DNA of 64,000 nucleotides. Origin: an uncultured Dyadobacter sp. Its GTDB lineage: Bacteria > Bacteroidota > Bacteroidia > Cytophagales > Spirosomataceae. The notes under the pieces are model-generated. The model was not told where the DNA came from and made no database searches. It was given only the letters and a program-made list of their open reading frames with translations. The stretch is taken from assembly GCF_946482605.1 (NCBI RefSeq), contig NZ_CAMLSE010000008.1, forward strand, positions 186,001 to 250,000, written 5' to 3'. Below, piece after piece: positions 18,437-27,055 of this stretch. The translations under genes and the position numbers were made by a program. Positions within the stretch are counted from its first letter, which is position 1; each line of letters starts with the position of its first letter.

Positions 18437-18727
18437 CTTTCAGATGTTGGAAAACCGTACGCGGCCGATACCGGTAAAATATTTACGATCGCCGATTTAG
18501 TGCCGGCCATTAATCAGTCCGATCATGCGATTCGGTTTAAACCCGGCGAAAAGTGGGGCTATTCCAACAGCGGCTACGGTTTACTGGCTTTGATCGTGGA
18601 GAAGGTGAGTGGGATTTAGTTTCCATCCTACCTGACGAGGCTTATCTTTCAGCCCGCCGGTACGAGCAGAGGCGGATCGATAGAGATTACACGATTGTTA
18701 CCGGAAGTAACCTCCCCGTCAAGCTAG
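18437..18727 (+). pseudogene. Remnant of a beta-lactamase-family serine hydrolase
   Basis: One frame carries recognisable class C beta-lactamase-related serine hydrolase sequence: FTIADLVPAINQSDH, then RFKPGEKWGYSNSGYG with the conserved YSN motif, then LLALIVEKVSGI. It is interrupted by an in-frame TAG at 18617-18619, and the same frame resumes with FPSYLTRLIFQPAG, the expected continuation. The frame is closed on the left by TGA at 18434 and on the right at 18727. Only about 95 codons remain of a family usually 350-400 residues long, and both the SxxK active-site region and the C-terminus are gone. This is a decayed gene fragment. Confidence 0.8.
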
Positions 18728-18786
18728 ATAGTTGATAATTAGAGATTTTAGGTGGCAAAAGCAGGGTAAAATTGTAATTTGTGGTT

Positions 18787-18886
18787 ATGAAAAAATCGAA
18801 ATTAACGGAAGCGCAGCCGAGTGGTCGGTGCCATCGCATTTGCGCATGAGCAGTCGGGCACCGGCACCCGGGTCGGGGAGGTATAA
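18787..18886 (+). mobile_element. Decayed IS3-family orfA remnant
   Basis: The ATG at 18787 opens MKKSKLTEAQ, the usual first residues of IS3-family OrfA proteins (helix-turn-helix transposase subunit). After a short degraded stretch and a frame change, IAFAHEQSGTGTRVGEV follows at 18833-18883, matching the next conserved OrfA segment (typically IAFAL.QAE.GT.VGEV). A stop at 18884 ends it. No OrfB with a DDE domain and no clear terminal inverted repeats are found. It is a small insertion-sequence scar. Confidence 0.7.
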
Positions 18887-19024
18887 CCGACGACCGGGAG
18901 TTTTCCAAGTCACTTTTTAACTGGAAATAAAAGTACGCCTGAATGGTTGTCATAGAGCTACGGCACATTATTAAAAATGAGAAGTAACTAGATCATATTT
19001 GTAACAACTAAACGTAGACTCATT

Positions 19025-19891
19025 ATGAAAGAAAACCTACTTATTTCAGGTCTACTCATTTTTTCACTTTCGTTGTTTGGTCAAGTTAAATCAATTGCGA
19101 CACAGCAATCATTTGTAAAGCTATATGTGTTTGATGGGGGGATACTTGAAAATATGGATCCAAAAGGTTTTGGATTAGAGAAAGAAGAAGTCGCTATCAG
19201 CCGCATGCCGGTACCATGCTTTCTCATAGTCCATCCAAAGGGGACTTTAATGTGGGATACTGGTTCTGTGCCGGATACTGCATGGAAATATACCGGCTCG
19301 CCTTTTCATTACAAACTTGTTAAATACAACATAGATATCACGCTGAACAAACCCTTACGGTTGCAATTAAATGACATCGGTTACGCACCGGATAAGATTA
19401 CCTACCTTGCCTTGTCGCACCACCACTTCGACCATAGCGCCAATGCAAATGATTTCGTCAACGCAACATGGCTCGTAAGCCAAAATGAAGTTGATATGAT
19501 GTTTCCCAAAGACTCACTCGGCATTGAAAAGCCTTCGGAATTTTCCAGTCTTCGAAATAATAATAGAATTATTCTTAATGAAGATGAATATGACGTTTTC
19601 GGTGATGGAACTGTAGTTATTAAGGCGGCACCCGGTCACACACCCGGCCACCAGGTTTTATTGGTCCGATTAGGCAAATATGGAAACGTTCTTTTATCCG
19701 GAGACCTCTATCATTATCCTGAGCAGAGAAAGCTGGGTAGAATCCCAACATTTGAATTTAACAAGGAACAAACCCGCACAACGAGACTGGAAATTGACGA
19801 ATACTTGAAAATTATGAATGCGGAACTATGGATCCAGCATGATTTTAGCGCAAACCTAAAACTCAGGAAAGCTCCGGAATTCTATGAATAG
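19025..19891 (+). CDS. Exported metallo-beta-lactamase-fold hydrolase, N-acyl-homoserine lactonase-like
   Basis: 288 residues with a signal peptide (about residues 1-19, ending SLSLFGQ). The metal-binding motif HxHxDH appears as H132-H133-H134-F-D136-H137 in LSHHHFDHSAN. Further ligand regions are APGHTPGHQ and LSGDLYHY, and a late His lies in WIQHDF. The N-terminal start KLYVFDGG and the MPVPCFLIVHPKG segment fit the AHL-lactonase branch (AttM/AiiA/AidC-like) rather than true beta-lactamases. It would open lactone rings such as acyl-homoserine lactones in the periplasm. The gene is AT-richer than the neighbouring core genes and lies among broken genes, suggesting it came by transfer. Activity on AHL is inferred from family only. 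Confidence 0.85.
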   Translation: MKENLLISGLLIFSLSLFGQVKSIATQQSFVKLYVFDGGILENMDPKGFGLEKEEVAISRMPVPCFLIVHPKGTLMWDTGSVPDTAWKYTGSPFHYKLVKYNIDITLNKPLRLQLNDIGYAPDKITYLALSHHHFDHSANANDFVNATWLVSQNEVDMMFPKDSLGIEKPSEFSSLRNNNRIILNEDEYDVFGDGTVVIKAAPGHTPGHQVLLVRLGKYGNVLLSGDLYHYPEQRKLGRIPTFEFNKEQTRTTRLEIDEYLKIMNAELWIQHDFSANLKLRKAPEFYE

Positions 19892-20353
19892 ATTGACTGG
19901 CGGCGGGACTGAAGTAAGTTATGAGCGGAAGTTGGGAAAGAGTCCGTTGTCTGTTAATCTGAGTGTCTGGAATGAAACCACCAATTCTTCGTTTGGTGGC
20001 AGTTCGTTCGCTGTGATCGGCGAATCGCAATTTCGTTGGTACTATCTGCAAAAACGCCAGGTAAGAAAGGGGAAGCCTCGGATAACCTGTCGGGATTGTA
20101 CGTCGGTTCCCGTTTTGCATATAACTATGACCGGTCTGTTATTCGCTTTATCGTACCGGTTGACCCTCAGCGTGGCGTTTTTAGTTCCTGGGACAACTCG
20201 GCGGGAATTTTGACAGGGTATCAGCAGCGTTTGTTCCATAAGTTGTATTTCGACGGCACGATCAAGTATTCTGGGGCGAGCCTTCAGAGAAGGTTCCTAA
20301 AAGTAAACTGTGAGGAATTAAAAGCGAAAGCCGGGATCGGTTTCGCATTCTGA
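19884..20353 (+). pseudogene. Frameshifted C-terminal part of an outer-membrane beta-barrel protein
   Basis: The frame from 19884 encodes TEVSYERKLGKSPLSVNLSV and continues to FRWYYLQKRQV. Around 20050-20085, near a GTAAGAAAGGGG purine run, the recognisable sequence moves to another frame, which reads EASDNLSGLYVGSRFAYNYD and runs to a terminal AGIGFAF at 20353. The final Phe and the alternating beta pattern are typical of outer-membrane beta-barrels. No signal peptide or N-terminal half is present, because the first codons overlap the end of the lactonase gene. Truncation at the front plus a frameshift make this a pseudogene. The original function is not identifiable. Confidence 0.65.
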
Positions 20354-20508
20354 AACTGGAACCAAGCCTTTTCGGGAATTACAGAAGTCTCTGTGCGCAT
20401 ATGTACAGGTGACGCTCGCCCGGGTGGAACCGGTTCTTTTTCAGCAGGCTTCCGAATGTATTTCATTTCGGCCACGTGAGACTCAACCCGAGAATACAAC
20501 AAGCTCGT

Positions 20509-20931
20509 TTACTCTCGCATGTATTTTGACCTCCTATTGAAGGGTTTGCAGAGAGTAATTATGAGTTCGTCGTCAGATTGATCAATATCCCATGTAGCGC
20601 AGGCAATACAGTCAACCATTGGACACGAAGAATTATTTTTGACATCTTCCTTAGGCCTCACCTGGAAGAGCCTCCCGTTCACATAGTATGAGTTAGGTGC
20701 ACAATTGCGACAACCATTTTCATCAAATATCACACCATCATATCTGAAAACCATATAGCGAGGCTCTCCCTCTGTTGGAACCCATATATTAGATCCATCC
20801 ACATTTTTTTCAATAGCAGTACGCTTCCATTTGCCCACGATTTCTTTAATCTCAGGGTCGGGGTTCGGATCGTCTTTTTTGCAGGCAACCAGAACAAAAA
20901 GCAGGATAAATGAGAATAGGATATTTTTCAT
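20509..20931 (-). CDS. Cysteine-rich lipocalin-like lipoprotein
   Basis: 140 residues from ATG at 20931; a start at 20955 would add eight residues before the signal. MKNILFSFILLFVLVACKKD is a lipoprotein signal with lipid-modified C17, followed by the D/P-rich linker typical of Bacteroidota lipoproteins. The mature part begins IVGKWKRTAIE, like lipocalin-type (DUF5004/lipocalin_4) proteins, and contains several clustered Cys (ENGCRNC, SCPMVDCIACATW), so disulfides or a metal site are possible. It is the only minus-strand gene in the scarred region 18286-23413. Function unknown. Confidence 0.75.
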   Translation of the reverse strand: MKNILFSFILLFVLVACKKDDPNPDPEIKEIVGKWKRTAIEKNVDGSNIWVPTEGEPRYMVFRYDGVIFDENGCRNCAPNSYYVNGRLFQVRPKEDVKNNSSCPMVDCIACATWDIDQSDDELIITLCKPFNRRSKYMRE

Positions 20932-21049
20932 GTTTACGTTTGCGATAAGATGCATTTCAACCTGTTTAAGTTGGAAGGCTGGGCATATAATTGATCTACG
21001 TAAAAGTTTCTTAAATCTGGTGTCGCCTCAAAAAACGTCGTTTTTATGA

Positions 21050-23215
21050 GACCATATTTGGTGTCATGATCCAACGGATCCGAACAGTATCATAAGTAGT
21101 AACATCCATTCCCTGCTGGTCGATAAATCGGGCATACTGTGGGCGGCCACGAGTGCTGGCGTCATTAAACTGGACCCCAATCGGAAGCCCTTCGGGTTGT
21201 ACCGCCATAATCCACTGGATTCCCATTCGTTAAGCCAGAATAATATCGGAGCCATCTTAGAGGACCGACAGGGAGTTATCTGGATTGGGACCTCACGAGG
21301 AGGTTTAAACGCCTTTAATAAGTCAACTGGTCAATTTACCCGCTACCAACACGACCCGGCTAAACCGAACAGTCTCCGCAAGAACTCAGTGGGGGCCATT
21401 CTTGAAGATCGGGATGGGGTTCTTTGGGTGGGCAATGGCGAAACCATATCCCGTTATGAACGCAAACAGAACGCTTTTGTCCACTATCGGCTGAGCCATC
21501 CGTTTGTAGCAACCGGACCGGCTGGCACTGATATTTACACAATATATGAAGACCGCCAGGGACTATTCTGGGTGGGAACTACCAATGGTATACTCAGTTT
21601 TGACCGAAAAACGGGTAAAACTGTCAGTTATCCCTATGATCCTGACAACCCGAATCGCATTAGCGACTGGACGGCCTTAGCCATATTCGAGGATCGAAAG
21701 GGCGATTTGTGGATTGGACCGGGTAGCCAGGCGCTCGTCCGGTTTAACCGAAAAACGGCTACGTTTACTCACTACAGGCACGATAGTCGCAACCTGGGAA
21801 GCATCAGTTCCAACACTGTTCCCTGCATTTATGAAGATTCTAAAGACAATCTCTGGTTCGGGACGGGCGAAGGCGGGCTGTGCCGCTTCGACCATGCCAC
21901 CGAAACCTTTATCACCTTCACCGAGCAGGATGGCCTGGCTGGTAACTCGGTCTTTTCCATCCTCGAAGATAACGCGGGTAATCTCTGGCTGGGCACGAAC
22001 AAAGGTCTTTCCAAATTTTCATTAGCTACGCATCACTTCACGAATTACAGTGCCGATGAAGGGCTACAGGGCAAAACGTTTACTACTCTATTTATAGACG
22101 GGACGGCTTTCAAAGGACGTGACGGAACACTTTATTTTGGGGGCACCAACGGCTTCAATGCCTTTGATCCGACCAAAATCCGTCCCAACCCACACGTACC
22201 ACCGATTGTGATTACCCAATTCAGGCTGTTTGATAAACCCCTGCTGGGTAAACAGGGGGCTAAAGAAATTGTTCTCGACCATGATCAGAACTTCTTCTCC
22301 TTCGAGTTTGCCGCCCTCAACTACACCAATTCCCAGAAGAACCAGTACGCTTACCAGTTAGAGGGCGTCGATAAGGATTGGGTCTACAGTGGTTCCCGAC
22401 GCTACGCCAGCTACACCGATTTAGATCCTGGCACCTACACTTTTCGCGTCAAAGGGTCCAACAACGATGGGGTTTGGAATGAGAAGGGTACTTCCATGAC
22501 GGTCATCATTCAGCCAGCCTGGTGGCAGACGTTCTGGTTCAAAGCCCTGATGGGTCTGCTCGCTGTCGGTTTGCTCTATGGGGCCTACCGCTACCTTATC
22601 AATCAGCTTCGACGCGAACAAGCCATCCGCGACCAGATTTCCCGCGATCTGCACGACGACGTGGGCGGCATCCTGTCGGGCATTTCCTTTTACAGCGAAG
22701 CAGCTCGCCAAATGCACCAGCAGGAACGTTACCAGGACTCTTACCAACTCTTGCTCAAAATTGCTGACAATGCCCGCCAGACCATCGCCCAAATGAGCGA
22801 TGTGGTATGGTCGATGCGCTCAGATACCAATAACGCGGGGCAACTGGCTCAGCGGCTGGAGAGTGTAGGGCGGGAGTTGCTCACGGCGCGGGGTATTGAG
22901 CTAAGCGTCGAAACTGACCCTGCTTTAGCCCGGCTGGCCCTGCGTCCCGACGTAGTACGAAATCTGTATCTGATTGGCAAGGAGGCTTTACACAACATCG
23001 CCAAGCATTCGGGCGCTACGGATGTACGATTGACAATTCGCCAAAACGGCGGCAAAGTGAGCTTGAAGGTGCAGGATAATGGGAAAGGTTTTGACGATGG
23101 AGTTAATGGGAGGGGTAATGGCTTGGACAGCATGAAAAAGCGGGCCGAAGCCATTGGAGCTATGTATCAAATCAGCAGTCAGCCCAATGGCGGCACGAGC
23201 GTGTATGTCGAATAA
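21050..23215 (+). CDS. 5'-truncated propeller sensor histidine kinase (HisKA_3 type)
   Basis: The homologous frame begins at 21050, right after a TGA at 21047, and reads HDPTDPNSIISSNIHSLLV as part of a propeller repeat, but there is no start codon there. The first usable one is TTG at 21197, which gives 672 residues. About five or six propeller repeats remain (EDRQGVIWIGTSRGGLNAFN and similar), followed by a Y_Y_Y domain (YAYQLEGVDKDWVYSG), one transmembrane helix (WFKALMGLLAVGLLYGAYRYL) and a NarL-type kinase core. That core has RDLHDDVGGILSG (HisKA_3) and the ATPase motif DNGKGFDDG. Full proteins of this type have a signal peptide and many more repeats, so the 5' end is lost. No LuxR-type regulator gene lies beside it. 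It is probably inactive as a membrane sensor. Confidence 0.8.
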   Translation, partial: DHIWCHDPTDPNSIISSNIHSLLVDKSGILWAATSAGVIKLDPNRKPFGLYRHNPLDSHSLSQNNIGAILEDRQGVIWIGTSRGGLNAFNKSTGQFTRYQHDPAKPNSLRKNSVGAILEDRDGVLWVGNGETISRYERKQNAFVHYRLSHPFVATGPAGTDIYTIYEDRQGLFWVGTTNGILSFDRKTGKTVSYPYDPDNPNRISDWTALAIFEDRKGDLWIGPGSQALVRFNRKTATFTHYRHDSRNLGSISSNTVPCIYEDSKDNLWFGTGEGGLCRFDHATETFITFTEQDGLAGNSVFSILEDNAGNLWLGTNKGLSKFSLATHHFTNYSADEGLQGKTFTTLFIDGTAFKGRDGTLYFGGTNGFNAFDPTKIRPNPHVPPIVITQFRLFDKPLLGKQGAKEIVLDHDQNFFSFEFAALNYTNSQKNQYAYQLEGVDKDWVYSGSRRYASYTDLDPGTYTFRVKGSNNDGVWNEKGTSMTVIIQPAWWQTFWFKALMGLLAVGLLYGAYRYLINQLRREQAIRDQISRDLHDDVGGILSGISFYSEAARQMHQQERYQDSYQLLLKIADNARQTIAQMSDVVWSMRSDTNNAGQLAQRLESVGRELLTARGIELSVETDPALARLALRPDVVRNLYLIGKEALHNIAKHSGATDVRLTIRQNGGKVSLKVQDNGKGFDDGVNGRGNGLDSMKKRAEAIGAMYQISSQPNGGTSVYVE

Positions 23216-23368
23216 CGGTGACGCACAGAGAAAAATGTCATTGTTAACAAACCGGCTGACCGGGAAGCATTTTTAAAAAGATACTGGCCACATCTACCCA
23301 TAGCTGGGCCATCACCAATGCTGTCCACAGTGGCCAAGCATCCTGACCAGAAATGTTCGACTAAACAA

Positions 23369-23406
23369 AAACAGGCTTTCAAGTTGTTACACTTAAAAGC
23401 CTGTTT
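23369..23406 (-). terminator. Terminator of tRNA-Pro
   Basis: An 11-bp perfect stem (AAAGCCTGTTT at 23396-23406, mirrored at 23369-23379) is followed on the minus strand by five T and GTTTAG. It sits 8 bases beyond the tRNA 3' end. Confidence 0.8.
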
Positions 23407-23412
23407 CTCAAT

Positions 23413-23422
23413 GTCGGGATGA
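23413..23422 (+). repeat. Right copy of the 10-bp direct repeat at the tRNA-Pro 3' end
   Basis: GTCGGGATGA spans the last nine bases of the tRNA gene (23414-23422) and one flanking base, and is repeated exactly at 18422-18431. tRNA 3' ends are common integration sites. Confidence 0.45.
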
Positions 23423-23487
23423 CAAGATTCGAACTTGCGACCCCTAGCACCCCATGCTAGTGCGCTACCGGGCTGCGCTACATCCCG
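23414..23487 (-). tRNA. tRNA-Pro (anticodon GGG)
   Basis: A 74-base cloverleaf on the minus strand. The acceptor stem CGGGATG pairs with CATCCCG plus discriminator A, the D arm contains GCGCAGCCCGGTAGCGC, and the anticodon stem is CTAGC/GCTAG with loop ATGGGGT giving anticodon GGG. The T arm contains the GTTCGAATC element. CCA is not encoded. A terminator follows directly. Confidence 0.95.
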
Positions 23488-23543
23488 AACTTTTGTCGAA
23501 TGCCCTAAGGCGTTCTTTGGGGTTGCAAATCTATGAATGTTTT

Positions 23544-23602
23544 GGATTATTGTCTATTTCTGGTCTAAAAAATTTCAAGAACCACAAAACAGACAATAAT
23601 CC
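23544..23602. repeat. 12-bp perfect inverted repeat between tRNA-Pro and the RND gene
   Basis: GGATTATTGTCT at 23544-23555 is exactly mirrored by AGACAATAATCC at 23591-23602 around a 35-base centre. It ends 11 bases from the RND stop codon. No T-run follows, so it may protect the 3' end of the efflux transcript or be a remnant element. Confidence 0.5.
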
Positions 23603-23612
23603 AGGTACCTGG

Positions 23613-26600
23613 CTAGATCGTTTCGTTTTGCCAATTCGGGTTTACTACCTCTCCTTTACCCTTCCTGAACCACTTGTCGCGTACGCGCTCGTTGACATAA
23701 TACATGCAAGGCACCATGATGAGGGTCAGAAGGGTAGAGAATGTCAACCCAAAAATGATTGTCCAGGCCAGGATGTTCCAGAATACGGAACTCGGGCCTC
23801 CTACGATCAAATGTGGTTCGAGATTCCGGAATAAACCTACGAAGTCGACGGTAATACCCAATGCGAGTGGTACCAGGCCGAGTACGGCAGCCGAGGCGGT
23901 CAGTAATACCGGTGTAAGACGGATGGCCCCTCCCTCAATAATGGCCTCACGCATAGGATAACCGCGCCCGCGGAGCTCTTCGATGAACTCGATGAGCAAA
24001 ATCCCGTTCTTTACCACAATACCGGCCAATGCAATGATACCCACCCCGGACATGATCACCGAGAAGTCTTTCTTGAAAATGACAAAGCCAAGTAATACCC
24101 CGATCAACGAAAGGATGATCGTAAAGAAGATGATGAACGGCTTGATCACCGAATTGAATTGAGTGGCCAGAATGAGGTATATCAGCAGGATCGCAGCCCC
24201 GAAAGCAGTTCCGAGGAATGCCATGGATTCAGCTTGTTCTTCCTGCTCGCCACCCATTTTGACGATGTAGCCGTTTGGTACTTTCAAATCCTGGATCAGG
24301 TTCTGGATCTGGCCCACGATTTCATTGGCATTGTAGCCAGGTAACACGTCCGAGCCGAGCGTTACGATCCGGCGCTGATCCTGCCGGTTGATCTGGCTGA
24401 ATGTCGTTGAGTAATGGATATTGGCAACTGAGGTGATAGGTACCTGGCGCAACGCACCACCCATGTTCATATCACGATATACTACATTCAGACTCAATAG
24501 CTTTTCGATCTGTTCGCGGTCGTCTTTTTTGAGTCGTACCATAATGGGATACTCGTCCTTATCGTCACGGAATTTGGATACCTCTAATCCGAATAACGCC
24601 GTGCGCACTGCCAATGCGATTTGCTGCGAACTGATCCCCTCGCGTTGCGCCTTTTCGCGGTCGATATCGATCACGATCTCGGGCTTGTTGGTAACAAGGT
24701 CGGACCGTAGCTGGTCTATTCCTTCGATACCGGAGTCCTGCACTTTTTGCAACACCTCTTTTTCGAGTTTTTGCAGCACTTCGAATTCATCACCTGAAAT
24801 TTCGATCGAAATAGGCTTACCCGTTGGCGGTCCTACCGCTTCACGCTCCACCGAAATTTCGGCACCCGGAATACCCGAAACAGCCTCGCGGATCTTTCTC
24901 AGGATCGCTTCGGAGGACCTTCCGCCGCGCTCCGTTCCGTACACGAACGCAACCGTGACTTTCGACTTGTGCGGCGTGGCCGAACGGTCGGGGTTATAGG
25001 GATCACCGGCGTTTTTACCAACGTTGGCAATCACCGAATTGACCATGTCCATCGCTTTCTCTTTTTCCAGGACATCAAAAACACGCTTTTCGATGATCTT
25101 CGTCACAGAGTCGGTCACGCGCGCATCCGTACCGATCGGAAGCTTGTTATAGACATACACATAATCCGGGTCTCCGCTCGGGAAAAACAGAACTTTCGGC
25201 TGGACGATGCCGGTCAGTACGAACGTGAAGATCAGGAGCAGGAAGACAGCCACAATGGCCACAACCGGTCTCCAACCTACCAGGAGCCAATGGATCAGCT
25301 TGCGGTAACCGTTTTTCAAAGCGGGTAGCAAACGGTCCTGGAATGGCACCAGGATTCGGGGTGTCAGAATATAATGATTGAAAATCCAGAGGATCAGAAT
25401 AAATACAAAGAAGTTTCCTACTCCGCGGTCGATGGCGTAGCCGATCAGTGCCGCCACGACCAGAATGATAAGTGGTCTGCGAATGGACTTAAAGCTCGTG
25501 TCATGCGCTTCCTTCTCATCGTCATGACGTCCCATGAACGACACTGCAAATACCGGGTTCATCACATAAGCCACAAACAACGACGCGCCCAGCGTGATGA
25601 TCAGTGTAAGCGGCATAAACTTCATAAATTCCCCCACAATCCCGGTCCAGAACAGCAACGGGAAGAAAGGAGCGATGGTGGTCAGCGTTCCGGAAAGTAC
25701 GGGAATAAACACCTCACCTGCGGCTGCTTTTACCGCTTGCTGGATCGTCCAGTCCTTATGTTGATTGAAAAGCCGGTGTGTATTTTCAATAACCACAATG
25801 GCGTCATCCACTACAAGTCCTATACCCAAAAGGAATGCGAACAGTACGATGGTATTCAGGGTAAATTCGGTTCCTACCATCGGCCCGATGATCGGCATCA
25901 TTACAAATGCCACCAATGCGGATAACGGCACGGAAAGTCCGACGAAAATTGCGTCCCTGACACCCATAAAGAACATGAGCACCATTACTACGAATATGAA
26001 TCCGAGCACAACCGTATTGATCAGGTCATGCAGATCCGCACGCGTCTGGATCGACTGATCGGCGGTAATGTTGATGTCCAGGCCCGCCGGGAAACGGTTT
26101 TCCTTAAAATCGGCGATCACATTCTCGATCTTGTCGGCCGCATCGACAAGGTTTTCTCCGGAACGTTTGATCACGTTGAGGGTAATAACCGACTTGTTAG
26201 CGAGCCTTGCGAAGTCCTGCTGCTCTTCGAAGCTATCCACCACCTCGGCGATGTCGCCAAGACGCACGGTAGCGCCCGTAGCAGTCCTGATCCGTATGTT
26301 GGCCATATCGGCGACATTCGTATACTCACCTTTTACACGCAAGGTCCGGCGTACGCCTTCTACATTCAGTTCGCCGCCTGAAACGTTGATGTTTTCACCC
26401 TGAACGGCTGTCTGGACATCGAAGAAGGTCAAGCCGGTCGATTTCATGCGATCCAGGTTTACATTGATCTGAATTTCGCGGTTCAACGCACCCAGAATGT
26501 CGACGCGGGTGATCTCCGGCAATGCCTCGATACCATCCTGCAAGTCCTCCGCATACTGTTTTAGTTGCTTCAGAGAGTAATTGCCGGCAATGTTCACGTT

Positions 26601-27044
26601 CATGATCGGGAACTCCGAAAAGTTAACGTCCTGCGCGGTCGGGCCGGAGTCGAGGTTTTGCGGTAAATCGGTTTTTGCCTTATCCACCGCGTCCCTCACC
26701 CGCTGTAATGCGACTTCCACCGCAACGTCGGGCGTAAATTCTACCAGGATCACCGAAACGTCCTGCAATGCATTGGATTTGATCTTTTTCACCCCGTTCA
26801 GCGATTTGAGCTGCTTCTCGATGGGCTTGTTGATCGTATTCTCGATATCGGCCGGGGCCGTTCCAAAGTAGACGGTATTAATGTAAATCTGCGGGATCTT
26901 GATATCCGGAAACTGCTCTTTGGGCAGGTTATTGTATACCATGAACCCCGCCAGTGTAATGATGAACGTAAAGATGTAGATGGTAGTCCGGTTCTCTACG
27001 CACCAGTTGGTGAAGCCTAAGGTTTTATATTCGTGAAATTTCAT
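23613..27044 (-). CDS. RND-family efflux permease (AcrB-like)
   Basis: About 1143 residues from ATG at 27044 (MKFHEYKTLGFTNW), preferred because the longer frame to 27122 merely translates an 8-bp tandem repeat. It has the RND layout of two halves, each with one helix, a large periplasmic loop and further helices. The first half shows PKEQFPDIKIPQIYI after TM1 and the paired Asp in GIGLVVDDAIVVIENTHR of TM4, the proton-relay site. The protein is longer than the usual 1050, with an extra Lys/Glu-rich segment and helices around residues 520-590. It exports drugs, lipids or metal-independent substrates with proton antiport. It is the last gene of the tetR-tolC-MFP-RND operon. Confidence 0.93.
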   Translation of the reverse strand: MKFHEYKTLGFTNWCVENRTTIYIFTFIITLAGFMVYNNLPKEQFPDIKIPQIYINTVYFGTAPADIENTINKPIEKQLKSLNGVKKIKSNALQDVSVILVEFTPDVAVEVALQRVRDAVDKAKTDLPQNLDSGPTAQDVNFSEFPIMNVNIAGNYSLKQLKQYAEDLQDGIEALPEITRVDILGALNREIQINVNLDRMKSTGLTFFDVQTAVQGENINVSGGELNVEGVRRTLRVKGEYTNVADMANIRIRTATGATVRLGDIAEVVDSFEEQQDFARLANKSVITLNVIKRSGENLVDAADKIENVIADFKENRFPAGLDINITADQSIQTRADLHDLINTVVLGFIFVVMVLMFFMGVRDAIFVGLSVPLSALVAFVMMPIIGPMVGTEFTLNTIVLFAFLLGIGLVVDDAIVVIENTHRLFNQHKDWTIQQAVKAAAGEVFIPVLSGTLTTIAPFFPLLFWTGIVGEFMKFMPLTLIITLGASLFVAYVMNPVFAVSFMGRHDDEKEAHDTSFKSIRRPLIILVVAALIGYAIDRGVGNFFVFILILWIFNHYILTPRILVPFQDRLLPALKNGYRKLIHWLLVGWRPVVAIVAVFLLLIFTFVLTGIVQPKVLFFPSGDPDYVYVYNKLPIGTDARVTDSVTKIIEKRVFDVLEKEKAMDMVNSVIANVGKNAGDPYNPDRSATPHKSKVTVAFVYGTERGGRSSEAILRKIREAVSGIPGAEISVEREAVGPPTGKPISIEISGDEFEVLQKLEKEVLQKVQDSGIEGIDQLRSDLVTNKPEIVIDIDREKAQREGISSQQIALAVRTALFGLEVSKFRDDKDEYPIMVRLKKDDREQIEKLLSLNVVYRDMNMGGALRQVPITSVANIHYSTTFSQINRQDQRRIVTLGSDVLPGYNANEIVGQIQNLIQDLKVPNGYIVKMGGEQEEQAESMAFLGTAFGAAILLIYLILATQFNSVIKPFIIFFTIILSLIGVLLGFVIFKKDFSVIMSGVGIIALAGIVVKNGILLIEFIEELRGRGYPMREAIIEGGAIRLTPVLLTASAAVLGLVPLALGITVDFVGLFRNLEPHLIVGGPSSVFWNILAWTIIFGLTFSTLLTLIMVPCMYYVNERVRDKWFRKGKGEVVNPNWQNETI

Positions 27045-27055
27045 GGGACTAATTT

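Noticed and set aside
18553..18735. 60-codon plus-strand frame in the scarred region
   Set aside because: It is out of frame with the recognisable serine hydrolase sequence and has no features of its own.
23179..23382. 67-codon minus-strand frame between the kinase and tRNA-Pro
   Set aside because: Partly antisense to the kinase end and running into the tRNA terminator; no motifs.
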